DNA of 64,000 bases from Cellvibrio sp. PSBB023. Lineage in GTDB: Bacteria; Pseudomonadota; Gammaproteobacteria; Pseudomonadales; Cellvibrionaceae. The notes under the pieces are model-generated. The model did not search any database, had not been told where the DNA came from, and was given only the letters and a program-made list of their open reading frames with translations. The stretch is from assembly GCF_002007605.1 (NCBI RefSeq), contig NZ_CP019799.1:1302001-1366000 (forward strand), read 5' to 3'. The translations under genes were made by a program, and so were the position numbers. This document shows positions 35,519-44,217 of the stretch, one piece after another; the stretch's first letter is position 1; each line of letters begins with the position of its first letter.

Positions 35519-35942
35519 TGAGCAGAAAATAAATATTTTACTGGTGGATGATGACGACGTTTCGGCCGAGTCTGTTGTTCGCAGCCTGCGCAAAAATGCC
35601 GTTGATTTTCCCATTACTCTGGCGCGTGATGGCATGGAGGCGCTGGAGATACTACGCGAAACCCACCCTCATCTGAGCATTGAAAAACCCTATTTGGTAT
35701 TGCTGGATTTAAACATGCCACGCATGAATGGTTTTGAATTTTTGCACGAAGTGCGCGGCGACAAAACACTGCACAGCAGCGTGATTTTTGTATTAACCAC
35801 CTCCGATGCAGAATCGGATCGCATGCGCGCCTACGAAGAAAATATTGCCGGTTATATGGTGAAATCCGTTGTGGGTCCGCAATTTTCCAAACTGGCCTCG
35901 CTACTGGAGAGCTATCGTTCAACCATTAGCTTGCCCAATTAG
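35511..35942 (+). CDS. Rcp1-type single-domain response regulator
   Basis: A 143-residue receiver with the acidic pocket LLVDDDDVS, phosphoacceptor Asp in LVLLDLNMPRMNGFEFL and the conserved Lys in YMVKSV. It has no output domain. It overlaps the kinase gene by eight bases and is followed after 46 bases by a receiver-GGDEF-EAL protein, so it may be a phosphate shuttle or sink in a three-gene pathway. Confidence 0.92.
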   Translation: MINEQKINILLVDDDDVSAESVVRSLRKNAVDFPITLARDGMEALEILRETHPHLSIEKPYLVLLDLNMPRMNGFEFLHEVRGDKTLHSSVIFVLTTSDAESDRMRAYEENIAGYMVKSVVGPQFSKLASLLESYRSTISLPN

Positions 35943-35988
35943 TTCACCGTTATATTAACCAACATCAGCAGCAGGATAAGCGACGCCT

Positions 35989-38505
35989 ATGCCAGTAACG
36001 ACTGCAATGCCACCGGTATCGTTACTCATTATCGAGGACGATGATGTTGATTTGGAAAAAATAAAACGCTTACTGCGCAAAAGCTCGCTCAATGTGACAA
36101 TTTCCGATGCAGCGTCAAGCTCACAGGCTGTCGAACAGTTGAAACAACAATCCTTTGATTGCGCAATCCTGGATTATCACTTGCACGACGGGCTTGGCTC
36201 AGACCTGCTACTGAGCATTAAACACCACAAACCCTACCCCACACCTGTCATTATGATTAGTGGCAATAGCGACGAACGCGTTATTGCTGACATTATGCGC
36301 GAAGGCGCCTTTGATTATATTTCCAAGCGCCAGTTGGATGCAGAGACGCTCATTTCCACATTGGACGCCAGCTTGCTCTGGGCCGAAAAAACGCGCCTGG
36401 AACAAGAAGATCAAGCGCGGGTTCACAACCTTGCCGAAGGCTTGCCACACCTTGCATGGACTTGCACACCCAAGGGTGAATGCGATTATTTAAACCAGCG
36501 CTGGTGCGATTACACCGGGATTGCGCAAGAGAAGCAAATTGGCAGTGACTGGATAAATGCCGTGCACCCGGACGACCGCGAATATCTTTGTCGTACCTGG
36601 CAAAAAGCTGTCACCGACACGGAGGAAATGTTCGTTAAATTCCGTATTCGTCGCTACGACGGGGTTTATCGCTGGTTTGATACCCGTGCCGTGCCGCAAA
36701 AAAATGCACAAGGCGATGTGGTCCGCTGGTTAGGCACCAATACTGATGTCACCGAAATGGAATCTACTCGCCAAGCCCTGGCGCACAGCGAGCAATTATT
36801 TCACGCTGCATTTGATTACGCACCACTGGGCATGGTATTGATCAATATGGAAGGCATGATTATTCAAACCAATCCGGCGCTGCACCATTTGTTGGGTTAT
36901 AACAATGATTTATCGACACCAACAACCGATGCAATACCAGCAGCACCCAAATCGCTGCAAAAATTTGGCGATTTATTTGCGGCCGAGGACATTACCAACG
37001 CGCTGATTGAACTGGAAAAGCTCTACAGCGGCAACCAGCTCTTCGCGCAGTATGAAGCCCGCTGTCAAACCAGCGACGGCAGCCACATTCCCACCATGAT
37101 CAATGCGGCCTACATCAAGGAATTCTCTGGCGAACCTTGTTACTTACTGCAAATTTACGATTTATCCGAGCGCAAACGCTACGAACAACAACTCCTGAAA
37201 CTCGCGCATTTTGACAGCCTGACCGGGCTTGGGAATCGCGAAAAAATGAACCGGGAAATCGAATTTTTAATTCGAAAATCGCACCGCAATGCGGCGCCCT
37301 TTGCGGTTATTTTTGGCGATCTGGATCACTTCAAACAAATTAATGATGGCCTTGGGCATGAAGCGGGCGACATATTGCTAAAAACCATTGCGCGCCGCTT
37401 GCAAAAATCCCTGCGCCATGAAGATATTATTTGCAGACTGGGTGGCGACGAATTTGTCATTTTGCTACCGGACATACCCCGCTTTGAAGCGGTTGTCTGT
37501 GTTGCAGAAAAGTTATTACAAAAAATTCACAAACCCATTCGGCTCGGTAAAAATCGCGTGCACGTGAGCATGAGCTTTGGTATTGCGCTCTACCCCACAG
37601 ATGGAGACGATGCCAAAACCCTGCTGCGCAATGCCGACAGTGCCCTCTACGATGCCAAAGCGAGAGGCCGCGGTTGCTATCAACTGTACCGTAAAGAACT
37701 CACTGAATATGTACACGGACGATTGCTGTTAGATGCCGATTTACGCAAAGCCATTATTAATCATGAATTCGAGTTGCATTACCAACCGGTGATTGATTTA
37801 GGCACCAACCAAGTCGCCTCTGCCGAGGCGCTGATTCGCTGGAATCACCCTCAGCGCGGACGCGTTGCGCCGGACGAATTTATTCCTTATGCACAAGAGA
37901 CCGCATTAATACTGCCTATTGGTAACTGGGTAATTAACGAGGCCTGCCGTCAACTGGCGCAATGGAAAGCCCAGGGGTTCAATATCAATATGTCCATTAA
38001 TATCTCGGCGCGGCAATTTATGCAGTTGGATCTGGTGCAACAATTTGAACAGACACTGGAAAAATACGCACTACGCGGGGAGCAAATCACCCTGGAAATT
38101 ACAGAGCAAATGTTTCTGGAGAACACCGAACACAACTTGAAACAAATTTGTGAGTTAAAAAACCGAGGAATAAAAATATCGCTGGACGATTTTGGAATTG
38201 GCTACTCATCACTCAGTTATATTTTGCGGTTTGCACCGCAATATTTAAAAATTGACCGTTCATTTGTCAGCCTGATTGGCACCGGCAAGGAACACGATGA
38301 AATGGTCAACGCAATCATTGGATTAAATAAAATTATTCCCATGCACATTGTGGGTGAAGGAGTCGAAGAAGAGCACCAACGTTACTTTTTGTATTCACGC
38401 GGGTGTGATTTTGGCCAGGGTTATTTCTTTTCACGCCCCTTACCAGCCACACAATTCCTGCAATTTTTACAAACAAGGGCGATGACCGAACCACAGCCAT
38501 CATAA
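35989..38505 (+). CDS. Receiver-PAS-PAS-GGDEF-EAL cyclic-di-GMP enzyme
   Basis: An 838-residue cytoplasmic protein: receiver (phosphoacceptor Asp62 in AILDYHLHD), two PAS domains (about 140-260 and 265-395), GGDEF (RLGGDEF near residue 485) and EAL (SAEALIRW near 612). The GGDEF motif is intact and preceded by RHED at the RxxD inhibitory position. The EAL domain keeps DDFGIGYSSL and the ExLxR-type motif, so both activities are possible. It is the last gene of the kinase operon and ends six bases from the convergent metR stop. Confidence 0.93.
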   Translation: MPVTTAMPPVSLLIIEDDDVDLEKIKRLLRKSSLNVTISDAASSSQAVEQLKQQSFDCAILDYHLHDGLGSDLLLSIKHHKPYPTPVIMISGNSDERVIADIMREGAFDYISKRQLDAETLISTLDASLLWAEKTRLEQEDQARVHNLAEGLPHLAWTCTPKGECDYLNQRWCDYTGIAQEKQIGSDWINAVHPDDREYLCRTWQKAVTDTEEMFVKFRIRRYDGVYRWFDTRAVPQKNAQGDVVRWLGTNTDVTEMESTRQALAHSEQLFHAAFDYAPLGMVLINMEGMIIQTNPALHHLLGYNNDLSTPTTDAIPAAPKSLQKFGDLFAAEDITNALIELEKLYSGNQLFAQYEARCQTSDGSHIPTMINAAYIKEFSGEPCYLLQIYDLSERKRYEQQLLKLAHFDSLTGLGNREKMNREIEFLIRKSHRNAAPFAVIFGDLDHFKQINDGLGHEAGDILLKTIARRLQKSLRHEDIICRLGGDEFVILLPDIPRFEAVVCVAEKLLQKIHKPIRLGKNRVHVSMSFGIALYPTDGDDAKTLLRNADSALYDAKARGRGCYQLYRKELTEYVHGRLLLDADLRKAIINHEFELHYQPVIDLGTNQVASAEALIRWNHPQRGRVAPDEFIPYAQETALILPIGNWVINEACRQLAQWKAQGFNINMSINISARQFMQLDLVQQFEQTLEKYALRGEQITLEITEQMFLENTEHNLKQICELKNRGIKISLDDFGIGYSSLSYILRFAPQYLKIDRSFVSLIGTGKEHDEMVNAIIGLNKIIPMHIVGEGVEEEHQRYFLYSRGCDFGQGYFFSRPLPATQFLQFLQTRAMTEPQPS

Positions 38506-38511
38506 CCCGGC

Positions 38512-39426
38512 TCACAGTGACGTTACGCCGCGCAGGTTTTTCAAACAATGGGCCTTGGCCAGCGCCAGAAATTCCTGCACATAAGGTAGTGCCAAATACT
38601 CCTCGCGCACAGCGGCATAGAGCGTCGGCCAAATGCCGTTTTTCCCGGCAGAACGTACGCTAATCAAGCCCTGGGCCACATACTCCGCCGCCACCCAATT
38701 GGGCAGCGCGCACACACCGCGACCACTGGCAACAAGCTGCACCATCATCAAGGTAAGTTCCGAGGTACGCACAGCTGCAGGTTCAACGCCGGCAGGCAAT
38801 AAAAATTGAGTGAATACATCCAACCTATCGCGGCTTACCGGGTAGCTAATTAAGGTTTGATCCGCCAGATCCTGCGGCTGCAAATAATTTTTGGCAGCCA
38901 AGGGATGCTCATTAGCCACGGCTATTTGCATTTCGTAGCCAAACAGGGGCACGTATTCCACCCCTTTTATCGCCTGCGGATCAGAGGTGATCACCAGATC
39001 TATGTCACCCTGCGCCAGAGCGGGTAAGGGTTCAAAGGTAAAACCGCCGGAAAAATCCAGTTCTATCGCCGGCCACTGGTTGCGATACACCTCAATGGTG
39101 GGCATCAGCCAGTTAAAGCAGCTGTGGCATTCAATCGCCATGTACAGGCGCCCTGCTTCACCGTGCACCAGCTTTTTCACGTCGCGCTCCGCATCGCTGA
39201 CCCTGGCCAAGACATCCTCAGCCAACAGCAGTAGCCGTTTGCCCGCTTCGGTAAAGCGCAATGGCCGGCTTTTACGGATAAACAATTCGCACTCCACCCG
39301 TGATTCCAATTCCTTGAGCTGGTGGGAAAGCGCCGATTGGGTAAGAAATAAGCGCTCAGCCGCCTCAACCAAACTGCCGGTCTCACGCAAGGCGATAAGG
39401 GTTTTTAAATGGCGGATTTCAATCAT
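38512..39426 (-). CDS. metR: LysR-family regulator MetR
   Basis: A 304-residue LysR-type regulator. The N-terminal winged helix (IEIRHLKTLIALRETGSLVEAAERLFLTQSALSHQLKELE) and effector domain are close to MetR, including ECHSCFNWLMPTI. MetR activates metE with homocysteine as co-inducer. It is divergent from metE, as in enteric bacteria and pseudomonads, with a long palindrome in the shared region. Confidence 0.93.
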   Translation of the reverse strand: MIEIRHLKTLIALRETGSLVEAAERLFLTQSALSHQLKELESRVECELFIRKSRPLRFTEAGKRLLLLAEDVLARVSDAERDVKKLVHGEAGRLYMAIECHSCFNWLMPTIEVYRNQWPAIELDFSGGFTFEPLPALAQGDIDLVITSDPQAIKGVEYVPLFGYEMQIAVANEHPLAAKNYLQPQDLADQTLISYPVSRDRLDVFTQFLLPAGVEPAAVRTSELTLMMVQLVASGRGVCALPNWVAAEYVAQGLISVRSAGKNGIWPTLYAAVREEYLALPYVQEFLALAKAHCLKNLRGVTSL

Positions 39427-39523
39427 GGTTATCTACTTCGTAAGTTGGAAAAGCCTAAGCGCCTTCAGACGATGCTGCCCAATGACAGTTGTCTTCTCGG
39501 GTATTTGCACAGCATAACATTAA

Positions 39524-39550
39524 TAATTTTCACGTTTAAGCTGAAAATTA
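39524..39550. promoter_or_regulatory. Palindrome between metR and metE, candidate MetR operator
   Basis: TAATTTTCA (39524-39532), nine bases, TGAAAATTA (39542-39550): perfect 9-base arms and a partly symmetric centre, with the T-N11-A feel of LysR sites. It lies about 100 bases from each start. Confidence 0.6.
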
Positions 39551-39650
39551 CCAGTTTGATTCATATTGGTGTTTTATCCAGAATGATTCCATGCCAATCC
39601 ACACCAGGAAGTCAGTAATTGATTTCTGTTTATCACATGGGATTTATCTT

Positions 39651-42077
39651 ATGACTCTGACTACCCATAATTTGGGGTTTCCACGTATCGGCGGTGACCG
39701 CGAACTCAAAAAAGCCCAGGAAGCCTATTGGCGCGGCGAGATAGATCAAACCCAACTTGAGCAAGTGGGGCGCGAACTGCGCAGGGCCCATTGGCAGTTG
39801 CAAGCCGATGCGGGCGTGGATTTGATCCCCACTGGCGATTTTGCCTGGTACGATCAGGTACTTACCCTGTCAGCTACTCTTGGCAATATTCCTGCACGCC
39901 ATCGCAACAACGCTACGGCCACGGTTGCACCACAAAAACAGGACGACCAAGCCTGCTGTGCACACCACAGTAATGCCCATGAACCAAGCGAATGGGCATC
40001 TGCGCCCTGCAAAGATATCGATTTGGATACCCTCTTTCGCGTCGCGCGTGGCCGCGCACCTACAGGCCAAGCTACCACTGCATCGGATATGACCAAGTGG
40101 TTCGATACCAACTATCACTATCTGGTGCCTGAGTTCCATGCGGGTCAAACCTTCCAGTTAAGCTGGCGCCAAATTATTGATGAAACCGCCGAGGCAATTG
40201 CACTGGGGCACAAGGTCAAACCCGTCATTCTCGGCCCACTCAGTTACCTGTTTCTGGGAAAGGAAAAAGGCGCTGCCTTTGATCGTTTTGACTTGCTGGA
40301 TAACCTCCTCCCCGCTTACCAACAATTGCTCACCGCCCTCTCGCAAGCAGGCGCAAGCTGGGTGCAAATTGATGAGCCTATTCTGGTACTGGATTTGCCG
40401 GAAAAATGGCAGCGCGCATTTGAACCTGTGTATAACCGCTTGCAACACAGCAAGCTAAAAGTATTGCTTGCCACCTATTTCGGTACACTGGGCGATAATT
40501 TACCCATCGCTGCCAATTTACCGGTTGCCGGATTACATATCGATGCTGTGCGTGCCCCTGAACAAGTGCTCACACTGATTGATCACTTGCAGGACCACAA
40601 AATCTTATCCATCGGTGTGGTGGATGGTCGCAATATTTGGCGCAATGATTTGGAAAAATCACTCACCCTGTTAAAACAGGCGCGGGAACGTATTGGCGAT
40701 CGCTTGTGGGTTGCCCCCTCCTGTTCCTTGCTGCACTCGCCGGTAAATGTGGAACGCGAAGAAAAACTACCGGAAGATATTAAAAGCTGGCTCGCGTTTG
40801 CCAAACAAAAAGTGCAGGAAGTTGTGACCCTGAAAACCCTGCTTACCAACCCGGAAGATGCCACCGCACAAGCCGCCCTGGAAGACAGCAGTGCCGCCGC
40901 ACAAGCGCGCTTAAGCTCCAAAAAAATTCACAACACTGAAGTACAAGCCCGTTTGCAAGCAATTACACCTGACCATGCACGGCGTGATTCGATATTTGCG
41001 CTACGTATTGCCAAACAACAAGCGCTGCTACAACTCCCACCATTTCCTACCACTACTATTGGTTCATTCCCGCAGACGGATCATATTCGCCAAACGCGCA
41101 GTGAATTCAAACAAGGAAAAATTAATGCGGTGGAATATGAAAACCGTATTCGTCAGGAAATTGCAGATTGCATTGCCAAGCAAGAGCAGCTTGGTATTGA
41201 TGTACTGGTACACGGCGAAGCAGAACGCAATGACATGGTGGAATACTTTGGTGAGCAACTAAACGGCTATGCGTTTACCCAATATGGTTGGGTGCAAAGT
41301 TATGGTTCGCGCTGTGTAAAACCGCCCATTATTTATGGCGATGTATCACGCCCTGCGCCTATTACAGTGAGCTGGGCACGCTACGCGCAATCGCTCAGCA
41401 AAAAACCGGTTAAAGGCATGCTTACCGGCCCTATTACCATGCTGTTCTGGTCTTTTGTGCGCGACGATCAACCCCGTGAAACTACCGCGCTGCAAATTGC
41501 ATTGGCGCTGCGCGATGAAGTTGTCGATTTGGAAAGTGCAGGTATTCAAGTGATCCAGATTGACGAGCCAGCGATTCGCGAAGGCTTGCCGCTGCGCGAA
41601 AAAGATCGCAAAGAATATTTGGATTGGGCAGTAAAAGCCTTCCGTATCACAGCCAGCGGGGTGCAGGATGAAACCCAAATTCACACCCATATGTGCTATT
41701 CGGAATTCAACGACATTATTAAAGCCATTGCCGATCTGGATGCCGATGTGATCACCATTGAAACCTCGCGTTCCGATGGCGAATTACTGCAGGCTTTCGA
41801 GCAATTTAATTATCCCAATGATATTGGCCCGGGTGTATATGACATTCATTCACCGAATGTTCCCGAGGTACAAACCATGGTGAATTTACTCAAGCGCGCC
41901 GCCCGTGAAATTCCTGCTGAACGCCTGTGGGTCAACCCGGACTGCGGTTTAAAAACCCGCCGCTGGCCAGAGACAGAAGCCGCACTGGCGCGCATGGTTG
42001 AAGCTGCCAAAACACTGCGTGCACAGATTGCAAACGCCGCAGTGCTAACAAACAAGGAAGTACCTCTGGAAGCCTAG
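39651..42077 (+). CDS. metE: Cobalamin-independent methionine synthase
   Basis: An 808-residue MetE, moving a methyl group from methyl-tetrahydrofolate polyglutamate to homocysteine. The catalytic zinc ligands are in [21 protein letters not shown] and [10 protein letters not shown]. The N-terminus ([18 protein letters not shown]) fixes the start at 39651. It is longer than E. coli MetE (753), partly from an insert at residues about 86-122 with Cys102, Cys103, His105, His106, His110 and Cys120. It is divergent from metR and closed by a terminator. Confidence 0.97.
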   Translation: MTLTTHNLGFPRIGGDRELKKAQEAYWRGEIDQTQLEQVGRELRRAHWQLQADAGVDLIPTGDFAWYDQVLTLSATLGNIPARHRNNATATVAPQKQDDQACCAHHSNAHEPSEWASAPCKDIDLDTLFRVARGRAPTGQATTASDMTKWFDTNYHYLVPEFHAGQTFQLSWRQIIDETAEAIALGHKVKPVILGPLSYLFLGKEKGAAFDRFDLLDNLLPAYQQLLTALSQAGASWVQIDEPILVLDLPEKWQRAFEPVYNRLQHSKLKVLLATYFGTLGDNLPIAANLPVAGLHIDAVRAPEQVLTLIDHLQDHKILSIGVVDGRNIWRNDLEKSLTLLKQARERIGDRLWVAPSCSLLHSPVNVEREEKLPEDIKSWLAFAKQKVQEVVTLKTLLTNPEDATAQAALEDSSAAAQARLSSKKIHNTEVQARLQAITPDHARRDSIFALRIAKQQALLQLPPFPTTTIGSFPQTDHIRQTRSEFKQGKINAVEYENRIRQEIADCIAKQEQLGIDVLVHGEAERNDMVEYFGEQLNGYAFTQYGWVQSYGSRCVKPPIIYGDVSRPAPITVSWARYAQSLSKKPVKGMLTGPITMLFWSFVRDDQPRETTALQIALALRDEVVDLESAGIQVIQIDEPAIREGLPLREKDRKEYLDWAVKAFRITASGVQDETQIHTHMCYSEFNDIIKAIADLDADVITIETSRSDGELLQAFEQFNYPNDIGPGVYDIHSPNVPEVQTMVNLLKRAAREIPAERLWVNPDCGLKTRRWPETEAALARMVEAAKTLRAQIANAAVLTNKEVPLEA

Positions 42078-42103
42078 CTAACCCCTGGCCAGGCACAGAC
42101 AAA

Positions 42104-42134
42104 AAAGCCGCCGTGTATTGTGCACGGCGGCTTT
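42104..42134. terminator. Terminator shared by metE and the convergent TonB receptor gene
   Basis: AAAGCCGCCGTG pairs with CACGGCGGCTTT (42123-42134); T-runs lie on both sides. Confidence 0.88.
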
Positions 42135-42150
42135 CTTGTTTAAGCGATAA

Positions 42151-44181
42151 TCACCAACGCCACTGAACCTCTGCCGTCAGTTCACGCCCTCGACCGGGCA
42201 CGCCATCCAATTTACCCAGGCCTTGGGCGGGAGTGGCGTAATCCTCATCGGTGAGGTTTTTAATTTGCAGACTGATGTCATAACCACCCTCAAAGCGATA
42301 GCGCCACTGGGTATTGAGCAACCAAAAATCATCCAGCGTCACTTGGGTAGTCGCCGACACCGGGGCTTGATGTTCATCCTGATAAACACCTGACAAATTC
42401 CAATTCCAGCGCTGGGCAGCGTAATTGATTTCAAAGGAGGCCAATGACTCCGCTTCGCGAAATGCCGTCATCGGTAAATTCATATGGGTGTAGGTACTGC
42501 GTAATGACCAACGGTCACTCAATTTTTGCAGCCACTCCAGTTCCAGACCTTCACTGCGCTCACTTTCACCATTGACATAGGTGCGACGGTTGCCGATAAA
42601 CCCGGTCATGATCGGATGTTCATAATGGCTCTGGAACAAACCGGCACTCAGGCTGGTTTTTTGCCAGTTACCCATCACAATCAAATCCCAGGTTTTGACA
42701 ATTTCATGCTTAAGGTCCGGGTTGCCCAATAATGTGGGGTTATTAATAAATGCCGTTTCCGCCAGTGTCGGTGCTCGAAAGGCCTCACCGTACAATAATT
42801 TCAGGCTGTAAATCTCATTGAGTTGTTCAACCAACGCCAGACGCGGGCTAAAACGTGCGTCTACGTCAGAATAGTCATCGTAGCGGCCACCAATAGTCAG
42901 CCGGGTTGAGTCGCGCAAGCTGCGAATGTATTGACCGTGAATACCGGTGGTGGATTGCGAACCGGAAATGCCCAACGGCGTGCGCTCGCTCATATCGCCG
43001 TAGTAGGTGATTGGAAACTGCTGCTGGATTAATTGCAGCAAATTGTAGTTGGTGTAAGCACGGGCCTTGATCTCTTCATGGTGAGCAGCCTGTATGCCCC
43101 ACTGGGCACTGGACAACTCATCAATCGACCAGTCCGTGGTGTAGGCTAAGCGATAGCTTTCACCGGCTTGCGTTGCCTGGATACGAAAGGGCTCATTGCT
43201 ACTGGGAACACTCACCGCCGCCAAGGCGCCTGGCCCCTGTACAAATCCCTCCAGCGCAAAGGTAAATTGCTGATAGCTGACAGAGAGGTTGGATTTGATA
43301 TCCGGCGTCCACTCAAATCCCTGGTCGACACTGAGATTCCACAGTTCACGGGCGTGATCATTCACCCCATTGGCAGTATTTTCAGAGAGATAGAAATCCT
43401 CTGACTCACCGCGATAATAGGTCAGGTCGATTTGGGTTTTACCACGACGTAAGCCCAGATCCACATTCAGCAAGCGCCGCGGATCATCGCTATCCAGTGG
43501 CAAGTGATTAAAACTGTCGGTAATGGTCAGGGCTTGCCCTCTGTCTTCATAAGCATGTACATAGGCATCAGCCTGCCACGACTCACCGGCATGGCTCCAC
43601 AGCACATCCAGCGCCCGGCGCGCTTCGCTCCCCACACCTACCGCGACAGATTTTTGTTGTTTGCGCGTCACAATATTAATGACGCCGGTAAACGCCGAGC
43701 TGCCATATACCGCCGAACCGGGGCCGCGAATAACTTCCACACGCTCCACTTGTGCCAAAGGAAATAACGGCATGGTTACATCGGGGCTGCCACCACGGGG
43801 ATCGTTAAATACCTTGCCATCTACCAGCAGCAACACTTCCAGCGATACATGGGTAGTGCGTCGGCCACGGGCACTGTAGCTGTAAGCCAGCCCGGAATTG
43901 GCATTGCGATTGAATTGAAACCCAGGCACCAAACCAAGCAGTTCGTGCAAGTAATCTACCCCTAAACGCTCTATGTGTTCATGAGTGAATACAGAGACAG
44001 CCGCCGGTACAGTTTTAATCGACTCTTCTGTCAGGGTCGATCCGGTGACCGGAGTTTCCAGCAATTGCTCAAGGCTTAATTCGAGGTAGGCGAACTCGTC
44101 CGCATGCGCGCCCAGACTTAACAGACACAGCAGCGCTAACCAGCAGCGCCGAGGCTGATAACCCCTTGGTGTGATAACCAT
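42151..44181 (-). CDS. TonB-dependent receptor in the yfiR-kinase operon
   Basis: A 676-residue receptor, shorter than the other two. A signal peptide ends at AHA-D; the plug contains PVTGSTLTEESIKTVPAAVSVFTHEHIERLGVDYLHELLGLVPGFQ and VEVIRGPGSAVYGSSAFTGVINIVTRK. The barrel ends with GRELTAEVQWRW. ATG 44181 has GGAG nine bases upstream. It lies 36 bases after the GGDEF-EAL gene and so is the last gene of the four-gene operon. A transporter or an outer-membrane signal sensor feeding YfiR are both possible; the ligand is unknown. Confidence 0.9.
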   Translation of the reverse strand: MVITPRGYQPRRCWLALLCLLSLGAHADEFAYLELSLEQLLETPVTGSTLTEESIKTVPAAVSVFTHEHIERLGVDYLHELLGLVPGFQFNRNANSGLAYSYSARGRRTTHVSLEVLLLVDGKVFNDPRGGSPDVTMPLFPLAQVERVEVIRGPGSAVYGSSAFTGVINIVTRKQQKSVAVGVGSEARRALDVLWSHAGESWQADAYVHAYEDRGQALTITDSFNHLPLDSDDPRRLLNVDLGLRRGKTQIDLTYYRGESEDFYLSENTANGVNDHARELWNLSVDQGFEWTPDIKSNLSVSYQQFTFALEGFVQGPGALAAVSVPSSNEPFRIQATQAGESYRLAYTTDWSIDELSSAQWGIQAAHHEEIKARAYTNYNLLQLIQQQFPITYYGDMSERTPLGISGSQSTTGIHGQYIRSLRDSTRLTIGGRYDDYSDVDARFSPRLALVEQLNEIYSLKLLYGEAFRAPTLAETAFINNPTLLGNPDLKHEIVKTWDLIVMGNWQKTSLSAGLFQSHYEHPIMTGFIGNRRTYVNGESERSEGLELEWLQKLSDRWSLRSTYTHMNLPMTAFREAESLASFEINYAAQRWNWNLSGVYQDEHQAPVSATTQVTLDDFWLLNTQWRYRFEGGYDISLQIKNLTDEDYATPAQGLGKLDGVPGRGRELTAEVQWRW

Positions 44182-44217
44182 GTTGCGATTCTCCACGTCA
44201 GTAATACCGGGCGCCGA

